Shown here in pieces: positions 32,598-41,332 of a DNA stretch of 55,662 nucleotides. Source of the DNA: an uncultured Blautia sp. (GTDB lineage Bacteria > Bacillota > Clostridia > Lachnospirales > Lachnospiraceae); assembly GCA_900553515.1 (NCBI GenBank), contig USDN01000013.1, forward strand, positions 1-55,662, given 5' to 3'. Each line of letters starts with the position of its first letter. The stretch's first letter is position 1. Under the pieces are notes generated by a model. The model was not told the origin of the DNA and made no database searches. It saw only the letters and a list, made by a program, of their open reading frames with translations. A program made the translations under genes and the position numbers.

Positions 32598-32626
32598 AAT
32601 ATACACGATTTTTGTTTATAAAGCAA
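32598..32626 (-). promoter_or_regulatory. Promoter of the CNNM-DUF362 unit
   Basis: -35 TTGCTT (32621-32626), 17-base spacer, -10 TATATT (32598-32603). It directly abuts the terminator of the upstream symporter gene. Confidence 0.62.
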
Positions 32627-32664
32627 GCAAAAAGTGGAAGCAGGTCACCGCCTGCTTCCACTTT
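32626..32664 (-). terminator. Intrinsic terminator after the AGCS symporter
   Basis: On the minus strand AAAGTGGAAGCAGG (complement of 32651-32664) pairs perfectly with CCTGCTTCCACTTT (32631-32644), followed by TTGC. A 14-base stem. Confidence 0.86.
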
Positions 32665-32696
32665 CGCCGCTGTTCACAGTAATACCGTATGAACAG

Positions 32697-34079
32697 TTAC
32701 CTGTTTTCTTTCAGCTCTTTAAAAAATTTCTTCGTTTCATATACCACCACCGGACTTAAGCCCAGAATTCCGATCAGGTTTGGAAATGCCATCAGTGCGT
32801 TTGTAATATCTGCCAGGATCCAGATAGGCTCCAGCGAAAGAAAAGGAGCTGCTGCAATACATCCGATATAAAGCAGCTTATACTGTCTGTTCCACTGTAC
32901 GCCTCCGGTAAGATACACCAGGCAGCGCTCTCCATAATAATTCCATCCGATAATAGTGGTAAAGGAAAAGAAGATCAGGCCAATGGTCACCATATACATG
33001 CCGATATTTCCCGGAAGTCCCTGATTAAAAGCCGCATTGGAAAGCTTCCCTCCGTCCAGAAGCACACCGCCCACCGGCGTTTCCAGAAGCCCGGAAGAGA
33101 TCACCACGATACCTGTCATCGTGCAGATGATAATGGTGGTAAAAAACACACTTGTCATGGAGATCAGTCCCTGACGTACACAGGATTTTGTCTTTGCTGC
33201 TGCCACAACAATGGGAGAACTTCCCAGACCTGCCTCATTTGTATATACACCTCTGGCAATGCCAGTCCGCATAGCTGTGATCACCGCGGCTGCCGAAGCA
33301 GTTCCCACTGCTCCGCCAAAAGCTGCATCCGGAGTAAAAGCACTGATAAAAATAGCACGGAAAGCTCCCGGGATCGCTTCATGATTAAACATCAGTACTG
33401 CCAGAGATCCGATCACATAGGCAATTGCCATAAACGGAACTACTGCCTCTGCCACTTTGGAAATGGACTGGATCCCGCCAAGGATCACGGCAGTAACTGC
33501 CACAGTAACAACCACTCCAGCCAGCCATGCCGGAACACCAAAAGCAGATTCCACAGATTCTGTGATGGCATTTACCTGCGGAAAGGTTCCACATCCCAGA
33601 AGAGCTGTCACCACTCCGAAAAACGCAAATATTTTTGCAAGCCAGACCCAGTTCCGCCCCATTCCTCTTTCAATATAATACATCGGCCCTCCGGCGATCT
33701 GCCCGTTTTCATCTGTAGTACGGAACCGGACTGCCAGAAGTCCTTCTGCATATTTGGTAGCCATGCCCAGAAGCGCCGAGATCCACATCCAGAACAAAGC
33801 TCCGGGACCTCCTGCCCGAAGAGCAGTCGCCACACCTACGATGCTTCCTGTTCCAATGGTAGCAGCAAGTGCTGTACAGAGAGAACCAAAAGCAGAAACA
33901 TCTCCCTTTCCCTCTTCTTTTTCAAAAATATACCGGATCGCCCGTGGAAGCTGGGTAAACTGCAGTCCCTTCAGACGAACCGTCAGATAAAGTCCTGTAA
34001 AAAGCAGCAGTGCCATGGTAGGTATCCCCCAGACTGCTGCCTGTATTTCTTTTAAAACCGATAATAATATAATAATCAC
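32697..34079 (-). CDS. Alanine or glycine:cation symporter (AGCS family)
   Basis: 460-residue, roughly 10-11 segment membrane protein importing alanine or glycine with Na+. Family stretches include ALAATIGTGSIVGVATAL (about 70-87), GMATKYAEGLLAVRFR (about 105-120), and GLGSSPIVVAAAKT (about 285-298). The start is doubtful: the GTG at 34079 gives the expected N-terminal length but its Shine-Dalgarno sequence AAAGG is only one base away, and no better ATG exists until well into the first domain. Monocistronic with a strong terminator. Confidence 0.92.
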   Translation of the reverse strand: MIIILLSVLKEIQAAVWGIPTMALLLFTGLYLTVRLKGLQFTQLPRAIRYIFEKEEGKGDVSAFGSLCTALAATIGTGSIVGVATALRAGGPGALFWMWISALLGMATKYAEGLLAVRFRTTDENGQIAGGPMYYIERGMGRNWVWLAKIFAFFGVVTALLGCGTFPQVNAITESVESAFGVPAWLAGVVVTVAVTAVILGGIQSISKVAEAVVPFMAIAYVIGSLAVLMFNHEAIPGAFRAIFISAFTPDAAFGGAVGTASAAAVITAMRTGIARGVYTNEAGLGSSPIVVAAAKTKSCVRQGLISMTSVFFTTIIICTMTGIVVISSGLLETPVGGVLLDGGKLSNAAFNQGLPGNIGMYMVTIGLIFFSFTTIIGWNYYGERCLVYLTGGVQWNRQYKLLYIGCIAAAPFLSLEPIWILADITNALMAFPNLIGILGLSPVVVYETKKFFKELKENR

Positions 34080-34142
34080 ACCTTTCTTCCGGACAGGCCG
34101 GATATGGTGTTCAGTATATCATATTTTTCGCCAAAAAGAAAC

Positions 34143-34802
34143 TCAGAACTCCTTTTTTTCCAGGATTCTTACACTGCAAAAGTAAGAAACAGACATACAG
34201 ATCCCATAAAAAGCCAGCAATACCAGAATCACTGCTGCATTTGGAATTTCTTCCAGACTTTCCAGGGCACCACTCAAATCTATACCAAGGCTTTCCAGCA
34301 GATATTTCCCGGCAAAAATAACAATCCACGCTGCGACCACCAGGCCAATGGCAATGATCCGTGATTTTTCCGGTCCGAATTTCAGTTTGGCCGGAATCAT
34401 AACTGCCAGCATCAGTCCTGAGGTAAAGAAAAATGCCACCAGTATTGCTATCTGGGAATCAGATCCGCCCTGAAAAGGATTGACCCGAAATACCAGGACT
34501 CCCAGAATCACAGCCACAACAGCACCTGTCAGTCCCAACAGGATGCTCAGGAAGTATTTTTCTTTTACATAAACTCTTCTGTCAGCAGAAAGCGTCATCA
34601 GCCATGGCATTCCATTATCAAACTCATCATAAGAAAATGTGGTAAGCGCTGCAAGAGGAAACATCAGCACCAGAAAACTCAGAGAAAATCCTTCCATATC
34701 ATTATTGACCAGTCCCAGTACTATACAGAACAAGAGTACGCCTGCATAGGCCTTTCCTGTATTTGTAAGAAGCGCCAGGTCTTTTTTTAACAATCCCTTC
34801 AT
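34143..34802 (-). CDS. ABC-2 type permease, partner of the GntR-regulated ATPase
   Basis: 219 residues, about six hydrophobic segments (first near 17-34, second near 43-58, last near 190-210). The N-terminus MKGLLKKDLALL and the YDEFDNGMPWLMTLS stretch are typical of the ABC2_membrane_5 group found with YtrA-type regulators and in staphylococcal Pmt exporters. Its ATG overlaps the ATPase stop (ATGA), so the pair is translated together. It probably exports a small peptide, lipid-active compound or antibiotic; the substrate cannot be read. Confidence 0.85.
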   Translation of the reverse strand: MKGLLKKDLALLTNTGKAYAGVLLFCIVLGLVNNDMEGFSLSFLVLMFPLAALTTFSYDEFDNGMPWLMTLSADRRVYVKEKYFLSILLGLTGAVVAVILGVLVFRVNPFQGGSDSQIAILVAFFFTSGLMLAVMIPAKLKFGPEKSRIIAIGLVVAAWIVIFAGKYLLESLGIDLSGALESLEEIPNAAVILVLLAFYGICMSVSYFCSVRILEKKEF

Positions 34803-35650
34803 AATGTCTCTCCTTTCGCCATCATGGTCAGCACCTCATCTATTGAGCCTTTTTCTACTGCCAGAGAAGGATAATTTTCCTGGTAAAACTGCCTCCGGTC
34901 TGTCAGACAGCTGCAGCCAAAGGCTTCTTTTTTCACCTTCAGGATATATGTTTTATCAAGCTCTTGAAAAGCATGGTCATCCACCTTGAGTACTCCGTAA
35001 TTTTCCAGGATCACATCGGTTTCTTCTCTGAGGATGATCTTTCCCTGGTGGATCATATAGATCTCGTCACAGAACTGTTCCAGGTCTGAAGAAATATGAG
35101 AACTGATCAGGATCCCCCGTCCGGGAACTTCCATATATTCCCTCAGAAGATCCAGAACAGACTCTCTTGCCATTACGTCAAGTCCTGCTGTTGGTTCATC
35201 AAGGATCAAAAATCTGGCGCCATAGCTCATGGCAGTCAGCACCTTCAGTTTTGCCTTCATACCAGTAGAAAAATCCTTTATTTTTTTATCCATGGGAATC
35301 TGAAACCGACTGCACCTGTTCTGAAACTCCTGTTTCTGAAAACCGGGGTAAAGATCCCCCAGAAAAGCTGCAATCTGCTTCACAGTCAGGTAACCGGAAA
35401 AGAAACTGTCCGAAAGGACGGTTCCTATCTGTCTTTTTTCCTTTTCTCCCAGTTCCCCGCTGTTTTTTCCCAGAACCTTTATCCTTCCGGAATCCGGCCG
35501 TATCAGCCCGAGAATCGCCTTAAAAGTAGTGCTCTTTCCCGCCCCGTTGGCGCCGATCAGCCCTGTTACACAATTTTCCGGGATTTCTATGGAACAATCC
35601 AGTTTAAAGTCTCCATATTGTTTTTTTACATGATCCAGTTCTGCAAGCAT
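34799..35650 (-). CDS. ABC transporter ATP-binding protein (exporter type)
   Basis: 283 residues. Walker A GANGAGKST (about 33-41), signature FSTGMKAKL in place of LSGGQ (about 138-146), Walker B LILDEPTAGLD (about 157-167) and the switch His in ISSHIS. The C-terminal 60 residues are an accessory domain found in this exporter subfamily. Preceded by GAGGAA and four bases after the GntR stop, it forms a three-gene operon, regulator-ATPase-permease. Confidence 0.92.
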   Translation of the reverse strand: MLAELDHVKKQYGDFKLDCSIEIPENCVTGLIGANGAGKSTTFKAILGLIRPDSGRIKVLGKNSGELGEKEKRQIGTVLSDSFFSGYLTVKQIAAFLGDLYPGFQKQEFQNRCSRFQIPMDKKIKDFSTGMKAKLKVLTAMSYGARFLILDEPTAGLDVMARESVLDLLREYMEVPGRGILISSHISSDLEQFCDEIYMIHQGKIILREETDVILENYGVLKVDDHAFQELDKTYILKVKKEAFGCSCLTDRRQFYQENYPSLAVEKGSIDEVLTMMAKGETL

Positions 35651-35653
35651 AAT

Positions 35654-36025
35654 TTATTCCTCCATTATCAACTGAAATAATTCACAGATTTCTTCATCGG
35701 TCAGACCGCCTGCACGGGCTTTGCGGACAGCCTGATCCAGATCATTTTCCAGCTCTTTTCTTCTTTCTTCCATGAGAAGTCCCTGGTTTGCCTGAGCAAT
35801 AAAACTTCCTTTGCCGTGAACCGTATTGACCAGCCCCTCCTCTTCCAGATGATCATAAGCTTTTTTTACAGTAAGAGCACTGATCTTCAGTTCTCTGGAA
35901 AGGGTACGTACCGAAGGCAGTGCCGTTCCGGAAGTCAATTTCCCACTTATAACATCCGCTTTAATCTGAGATACAATCTGTTCATAGATAGGTGTCATGG
36001 AAGTATGGTTGATGATGATATGCAT
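35654..36025 (-). CDS. GntR family regulator, YtrA subfamily
   Basis: 123 residues: an N-terminal winged helix (about 10-78; PIYEQIVSQIK, SGTALPSVRTLSREL, TVKKAYDHLEEEGL) and a short helical dimerisation tail (about 85-123). This small C-terminal part defines the YtrA group, whose members repress the ABC transporter genes they precede until a cell-envelope stress or ligand releases them. The promoter ahead of it is embraced by a 15-base inverted repeat, so autorepression is likely. The ATG follows GAGGAGGAAGAG. Confidence 0.92.
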   Translation of the reverse strand: MHIIINHTSMTPIYEQIVSQIKADVISGKLTSGTALPSVRTLSRELKISALTVKKAYDHLEEEGLVNTVHGKGSFIAQANQGLLMEERRKELENDLDQAVRKARAGGLTDEEICELFQLIMEE

Positions 36026-36044
36026 ATCTCTTCCTCCTCTTCGT

Positions 36045-36093
36045 AAACAGTATATAACAGTATATCACTGTTGTCAAGTGTTATATACTGTTT
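36045..36093 (-). promoter_or_regulatory. Operator and promoter of the GntR-ABC operon
   Basis: Inverted repeat AAACAGTATATAACA (36045-36059) and TGTTATATACTGTTT (36079-36093), perfect over 15 bases with a 19-base gap. Inside lies the promoter: -35 TTGACA (36072-36077), 17-base spacer, -10 TATACT (36049-36054). One half-site covers the -10, the other lies immediately upstream of the -35, a clear repressor layout. Confidence 0.85.
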
Positions 36094-36140
36094 ATCAAAA
36101 AAAGCCAGAAAGAGTCTACCCTTTCCGGCTGTTCCGTTAT

Positions 36141-37070
36141 CTATTCATTTTCCGTGATCAATTGAGGCTCTACAGTAATGTTATGAGCCGTTTCTTTTCC
36201 ATGGAGAAGAGCAAGAGCGACATCATATGCCATAGATCCAAAATCCGGGCTCTGGATCGTTGCATCCAGGATCCCTTTATCTACCAGGTTCAATCCTGCA
36301 CTTTCTCCCTCAAATCCATCCACTCCGATGAGATGGACCCCATCTGCCGCCCTGTACTGCTGACATGCCAGAAAAGCGCCATAAGCCATTTCATCATTAA
36401 AGGCAAACACTATATCCGCCTGATCGTGAGACACCAGGTAATCCTTCATACGAAGTTCTGCCTGATCCCGCAGCCAGTCTCCATAATCATAGACGATCTG
36501 TTCCTGAGGAATCCTGCCCTTGATGGCCTCCAGAAATCCTCTGCATCTTTTTTCGGAAATAGGAGAACCTTCTACTCCTTCTATCACCACGATCCTGTCC
36601 CCTTCTTCATACAGGTTTTCAAGAATATATTCTCCCGCAAGTCTTCCAATCTTTTCATCATCTGCCTGGATCAGACTTGTATAACAGTCTTTCTCTGATC
36701 CTACTCCTGCCATTACAACAGGAATCTTCTCCCTGATCTGTTCCAGAGTTTCATCCAGAGCACCGCTTCCATCAGGAGAAATGATCAGAAGATCGATCCC
36801 ACTGTCCATCAAAGACTGAATATCCTGGATCTGTTTTTCCGGGCTGCCTGCTGCATCTCGAAAAATTATATTGACCGCAGTCTCTTCTTTTTGTCTTTCC
36901 GATAACACCTGGACCAGATTGTTCAGCCAGGGTTCCATAACGTTTGTAAGGCTTACCCCGATCAGATATTGATAACTGTCTGTACAGATATCACTTTTTC
37001 TTCCGCAGCCTGCTATGGTCAGAATACAGATCAGGACAGCTATCACCGTGCTGCGTCCTGTTTTTCTCAT
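36141..37070 (-). CDS. Sugar-binding lipoprotein, probable sensor component of the adjacent kinase
   Basis: 309 residues. A type II signal peptide ends in the lipobox LTIAGC (Cys about 22), so it is membrane-tethered. The rest is a periplasmic-binding-protein-like domain of the RbsB group. It resembles the transporter's binding protein at 40248 in the same operon region: VSLTN.MEPW, ADDEKIGRLAGEY, and GDWLRDQAE are echoed by MSQCNLGEPW, ADNVDMGRIAGEY and ADWLREKA. Its ATG overlaps the response regulator stop (ATGA). As the gene is coupled to the kinase/regulator pair rather than to the permease, I infer a ligand-sensing role like XylFII in the XylFII-LytS-YesN systems of Clostridium. Confidence 0.8.
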   Translation of the reverse strand: MRKTGRSTVIAVLICILTIAGCGRKSDICTDSYQYLIGVSLTNVMEPWLNNLVQVLSERQKEETAVNIIFRDAAGSPEKQIQDIQSLMDSGIDLLIISPDGSGALDETLEQIREKIPVVMAGVGSEKDCYTSLIQADDEKIGRLAGEYILENLYEEGDRIVVIEGVEGSPISEKRCRGFLEAIKGRIPQEQIVYDYGDWLRDQAELRMKDYLVSHDQADIVFAFNDEMAYGAFLACQQYRAADGVHLIGVDGFEGESAGLNLVDKGILDATIQSPDFGSMAYDVALALLHGKETAHNITVEPQLITENE

Positions 37071-38281
37071 TCCTTTTCTCCTCTGTATACCATATTTTTA
37101 CGAAATTCTGAAGGAGAGACTCCCTGACAGTTTTTAAAAGCGGCTGAAAAATAATGTTGATTGCTGTACCCCACCTGACCTGCAATCTCATTGATAGACC
37201 GTTCCCTGTCCTCCATAAGAGCGATCGCCTGGCTGATGCGCAGTCTCGTAAGGAATTCCTTAAAAGAAATCCCTGTTTCCTGTTTCATCATCCTGCTGAG
37301 ATAAGAAGCACTGCATCCTATGGCATGCGCTACCTGGCTCAGATCAAGTTCCCGCTCTCCATAATGATCATAAATATATTTTCTTGCTTCCAGCACGATC
37401 GGCTTACACTCCATAAATTTTCTCGCCCGGCTCCTCATCCGTACACAGGCATCCGGAAGTTCCGGTCCACTGCAGTTTTCAATAAAAACGCAGCATTTTC
37501 CCCCTGTCTGCATCTCTATCTGTTCCTGTATCTGTTCCAGAAACTCTTCTATCCCGGAGGGACTGTCCCTGAGTATACCGATTACATCCTGATACCGACT
37601 CATAAAAACAGCAACCGGATGAAACTCTCTTAAATGTTCACTCATGATCTTTTCTAAAGTCATTTTATACAGTTCATCCGATACGGTGCCTCCAGCCAGT
37701 TTGCGCTCATACCCCGGCTGGACCACAGTCATCACAAGAGTGATCCTCTCCGGCATACCCAGCTGAAGCAACTCTGCCTGTTCTTTCCATTCTTCCGGGG
37801 AAAGTTTCCCTTCGATCCAGTCGTTCAGAAAAACATCCTGAAAATATGCCTGGTTCTGAGCCAGCTGCTGCTGTACAAGGTCCATAAACTTTTTTGATTT
37901 TTTGTTTTTTTCCAACTCTTTTATCACAGCCAAAACAGCATTTTTCAGTTCTTCCTCCACAATCGGTTTAAGAAGATACTCCGAAACGCCAAGGCGGATC
38001 GCCTGCTTTGCATAACCAAATTCATTAAATCCAGATATGATAATCACCTGGCATTCCTGCTCTGTTTTTCGTATTTCTTCCAAAAGCTGGATTCCGCTTA
38101 ATTTTGGCATACAGATATCAAGAAGTATGATATCCGGATGAAACTCTTTTATTTTATCCAAAGCGTCTGTTCCATTTCTTGCCTCTGCACAAACAGACAC
38201 AGGCAGTCCAAATCCTTCCATAGTCTCTCTCAGACCCTGACGGATCTTCGGTTCGTCATCTGCGATCAAAACTTTCCACAT
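37067..38281 (-). CDS. YesN-type response regulator (receiver + AraC DNA-binding)
   Basis: 404 residues. Receiver domain 1-120 with acidic pocket D8-D9, phospho-acceptor D55 (LLDICMP) and K107-type lysine in EYLLKP. A middle helical region follows, and the C-terminus (about 300-400) has two AraC-type helix-turn-helix motifs (LSQVAHAIGCSASYLSRMMK and INEIAGQVGYSNQHYFSAAFK, the latter the signature). It pairs with the kinase gene 12 bases upstream and most likely activates the adjacent sugar importer. Confidence 0.94.
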   Translation of the reverse strand: MWKVLIADDEPKIRQGLRETMEGFGLPVSVCAEARNGTDALDKIKEFHPDIILLDICMPKLSGIQLLEEIRKTEQECQVIIISGFNEFGYAKQAIRLGVSEYLLKPIVEEELKNAVLAVIKELEKNKKSKKFMDLVQQQLAQNQAYFQDVFLNDWIEGKLSPEEWKEQAELLQLGMPERITLVMTVVQPGYERKLAGGTVSDELYKMTLEKIMSEHLREFHPVAVFMSRYQDVIGILRDSPSGIEEFLEQIQEQIEMQTGGKCCVFIENCSGPELPDACVRMRSRARKFMECKPIVLEARKYIYDHYGERELDLSQVAHAIGCSASYLSRMMKQETGISFKEFLTRLRISQAIALMEDRERSINEIAGQVGYSNQHYFSAAFKNCQGVSPSEFRKNMVYRGEKE

Positions 38282-38293
38282 AATCTTCCCCCA

Positions 38294-40075
38294 CTACATC
38301 TGTTTCATACGAAGAACAGCTATTGTTCCTCCTCCTGGTCGCTGTTCATAATGAAGCCCACAGGCATCTCCAAAAGCGATCCGTATCCGGTCATTTACAT
38401 TCAAAGTCCCATATGCCGTCACTTCATTTGTACGCTCTTTCTGTTCCAGCCAGAAATTCAGTTTTTCACATTCCTCCTGGCTCATACCTGCTCCATCGTC
38501 CTCCACCTGAAGGATCAGATATCCTTCTTCCTCTGGATAAGCCCGAATCCAGATATTTCCCTTTTCTCTGTCAGATTCTTTGATACCGTGATAAAGCGCA
38601 TTTTCTACAAGAGGCTGAAGGCACAGCTTCATTACACTGCACTTAAGAAGGCTTTCATCCACCTGGGTTTCATATTCAAACAGTTCCTCGTACCGAAACT
38701 TCTGAATATCCAGATAACTTTTCACCATAGCGATCTCCTGTGAAAGAGAAATGTACTCTTTTCCCTGACTCAGGCTGATTCGGAAAAAGTTAGACAAAGC
38801 CAGAACCATATCCACGATATCCTGAGCATGATATTTCTTTGCCATCCACTGGATTGTATCCAGGGTATTATAAAGAAAGTGCGGCTTGATCTGTTCATGA
38901 AGTATCTTAAGCTCTGCCTCTCTTTTCTTTTTCTGCTCCCTGTAGACCAGTTCCAGAAGTTCACTGATCTTATCTACCATGGAGTTAAACGCATCTCCCA
39001 GCTGACGGATCTCCCCCTTATAATGGTTATCGAAATGGACGTCAAGATCTCCTGTTTGCGCCCGCTTCATAAGCCTGGACAGATTTGATATCGGTCGTGT
39101 AAAAGACGCTGAAAACAGTACGGAAGCCACTACAGCCAGCACTGCAACAAGAACGGCACTCCATATAGAAACATGCTTTACATAGGCCACTCCCTCTATC
39201 GTCTTGCCCCAGTCAAATACACCTACTGCCGTCAGATCTGTAAGTTCAGAACGGCTGTATATCACATTATAATCTTCACCCTCGATCCGGCAGCGTACCT
39301 GCCCGCTGTCCTTTTCCGAAAACCATGCCGGGTTCATCCGATATACGATTTTGTTCTGAGGTGCGTATACTACCTTTCCATGGCTGTCCTGGATATATCC
39401 AAACCCAGTCTGTCCCATAGTGATATCTTCCACCAGATTCTGGATGCTTTTCAGATCCATATCCACCAGGATCACTCCTATTGCCTGTCCGGTATCTTTA
39501 TCAGAGATCATTTTTGCAGTACTGACATACTGATCTGTACTGTGATTTTTCCAGCTTTTCAGATTCCGCCCGAAAGCTGCAGTATTTAAAACAAGATATC
39601 CATCTGCAGCCAAAGCTTCCTGATACCAGTCTTCCCTTGTAAGAGGGGTCTTCTGAAGACGGTAGGAATCGTTGGAAAGATACTGTCCTTTTTCACTGAC
39701 AAGTACCATATTGAGGTAATCTTCATATGTATCACTGTACTGGAGCAGCAGTTCTCTGACCTGCCCCTCCAGGATCACCCTCCTTGCCTGCTGTCTCTCA
39801 GCGTCCAGTTTCAGATATTCCTGGACACAAGGCGCATTTCCCAGTACTTCTGCATTATCAGAAACAGACTGAAATATAAGATCCAGGGAACGCAGTACCT
39901 GATTCTGTATCTCCATGGTATTTGCATAGGAATGTTCTTCCATAGAATCCTGATAAATGATATTTCCAGCCGTGGTGATCACAATAGTAACCAGCAGAAG
40001 AAGCCCGCAGTTAAGTACGACCATTTTAAACAGCATATTATCCGGATGTAATATTTTTTTGATCATCTGCAGCAT
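38294..40075 (-). CDS. YesM-type sensor histidine kinase
   Basis: 593 residues. Membrane segments about 17-38 and 300-322 flank an extracytoplasmic Cache-like sensor (about 40-298). A HAMP domain (about 323-375) leads to a His_kinase domain with the phospho-acceptor in IKPHFLYNTL (about 405-414), then an HATPase_c domain with N-box PLVENALYHGI and G-box VEDDGAGM. This is the LytS/YesM class that pairs with YesN regulators. The start ATG follows GGAGG. A terminator separates it from the transporter genes upstream, but strand and order suggest partial read-through. Confidence 0.94.
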   Translation of the reverse strand: MLQMIKKILHPDNMLFKMVVLNCGLLLLVTIVITTAGNIIYQDSMEEHSYANTMEIQNQVLRSLDLIFQSVSDNAEVLGNAPCVQEYLKLDAERQQARRVILEGQVRELLLQYSDTYEDYLNMVLVSEKGQYLSNDSYRLQKTPLTREDWYQEALAADGYLVLNTAAFGRNLKSWKNHSTDQYVSTAKMISDKDTGQAIGVILVDMDLKSIQNLVEDITMGQTGFGYIQDSHGKVVYAPQNKIVYRMNPAWFSEKDSGQVRCRIEGEDYNVIYSRSELTDLTAVGVFDWGKTIEGVAYVKHVSIWSAVLVAVLAVVASVLFSASFTRPISNLSRLMKRAQTGDLDVHFDNHYKGEIRQLGDAFNSMVDKISELLELVYREQKKKREAELKILHEQIKPHFLYNTLDTIQWMAKKYHAQDIVDMVLALSNFFRISLSQGKEYISLSQEIAMVKSYLDIQKFRYEELFEYETQVDESLLKCSVMKLCLQPLVENALYHGIKESDREKGNIWIRAYPEEEGYLILQVEDDGAGMSQEECEKLNFWLEQKERTNEVTAYGTLNVNDRIRIAFGDACGLHYEQRPGGGTIAVLRMKQM

Positions 40076-40159
40076 ACCGTACCTCCAATGCTACTTATCA
40101 TAGTGTATCTGTCAGTTTCTGTCAACCGCTCTGTTTTTCAGATATTCCTTTCTCTTTTC

Positions 40160-40205
40160 TGACAAAAAGGGAGGCTGAAAACCATCCCTGATTTTACAGC
40201 CCCCT
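40160..40205 (-). terminator. Intrinsic terminator between the sugar importer and the kinase
   Basis: On the minus strand the stem pairs 40197-40205 with 40169-40177 (one G-U pair), long loop, then TTTTTGTC. Confidence 0.7.
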
Positions 40206-40247
40206 CTGCTATTTTTCACTTTATTATCTGGATCCTGTCTGAGAATA

Positions 40248-41222
40248 TTATTCTGCTGTTCCGCCGTATTTTTCAAGAAGCTCTTCTGCATTTTCCGGAG
40301 TAACGATCTCAGAAGTAAGGGTCAGAGTTTTTTCAAGTTCTTTTCCCTCTACAAGAAGCTGATATGCGCTTTCAATAGCCTCTGCACCGCCAGTTGGATA
40401 AACCTGGGTCATGCTCAGTCTTCCGTCCATTACGCTGCGGATACCGCCGTCTGGTGTAGGAAGTCCGTCAAATCCTACAAAGAGGATATCTCCTTCTCTG
40501 CCTGCATTCTTTGCTGCAATGTATGCACCCTCTGCCATGGGGTCGTTCAATGCCAGGAAAAGATCGATCTCGTCATTTGTCTGAAGCATTTCTTCTGCTA
40601 CAGTAATCGCTTTTTCACGAAGCCAGTCAGCATTGTTCTCTGCAACGATCTCAATCTTGTCATTTTTCTTGATACCTTCACGGAAACCATTGTCTCTGTC
40701 AATACCGCCGGAAGTTCCCTCAAGACCTTTGATCTCGCAAACCTTTCCTCCGTCCGGAAGAAGGGTATCTGCTACATATTCGCCTGCAATACGTCCCATA
40801 TCTACATTATCTGCGCCGATAAACTGTGTATATTTATCTCCATCGATTTTTCTGTCCAGAAGGATTACCGGAATCCCTGCATCATAAGCTGCGCTTACTG
40901 CATTTGTCAGAGGAGTCGCCTCATTAGGAGATGTAATGATCAGATCTACCCCCATCTGTACAAAGTTCTCAATATCAGCGATCTGTTTGGAGTTGTCCTG
41001 TGCAGCATCTGCAAAGATCACTTCAAACTCCGGATATTTTTCTGCTGCCATTTTGATCTGATCATTCATGGCAACACGCCATGGCTCGCCAAGATTACAC
41101 TGTGACATACCAATGACATATTTGTCTTTTTTCTCTGCCGCAAATGCAGGAACTGCGCTCACTGCAAGTGTGGATACTCCGATTGCTGCTGTCAGCAGGA
41201 TACTAATGGCTTTCTTATTCAT
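40248..41222 (-). CDS. Sugar ABC transporter substrate-binding protein (RbsB/YtfQ-like), no lipobox
   Basis: 324 residues. A cleavable signal peptide (1-28, ending AVPAFA-A) but no cysteine in it, which is unusual for a Gram-positive importer where binding proteins are nearly always lipoproteins. The mature part is a two-lobed pentose/hexose-binding fold: MSQCNLGEPW, ADAAQDNSKQ, LLDRKIDGDKYTQFIGADN, and LALNDPMAEGAYIAA. It follows permease and ATPase genes in the order ATPase-permease-binding protein. The YtfQ-like pattern hints at a furanose or related sugar, but the ligand is not determined. Confidence 0.9.
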   Translation of the reverse strand: MNKKAISILLTAAIGVSTLAVSAVPAFAAEKKDKYVIGMSQCNLGEPWRVAMNDQIKMAAEKYPEFEVIFADAAQDNSKQIADIENFVQMGVDLIITSPNEATPLTNAVSAAYDAGIPVILLDRKIDGDKYTQFIGADNVDMGRIAGEYVADTLLPDGGKVCEIKGLEGTSGGIDRDNGFREGIKKNDKIEIVAENNADWLREKAITVAEEMLQTNDEIDLFLALNDPMAEGAYIAAKNAGREGDILFVGFDGLPTPDGGIRSVMDGRLSMTQVYPTGGAEAIESAYQLLVEGKELEKTLTLTSEIVTPENAEELLEKYGGTAE

Positions 41223-41332
41223 ATTGTACCTTCTTTCTCCGACAGTTTTTACTTCTTTTTTATTTTTGATCTTCCATCCTGCTGCCGGACAGTGGAAGAA
41301 TTTATTTACTTTATTAATTTAATTATTACAGA

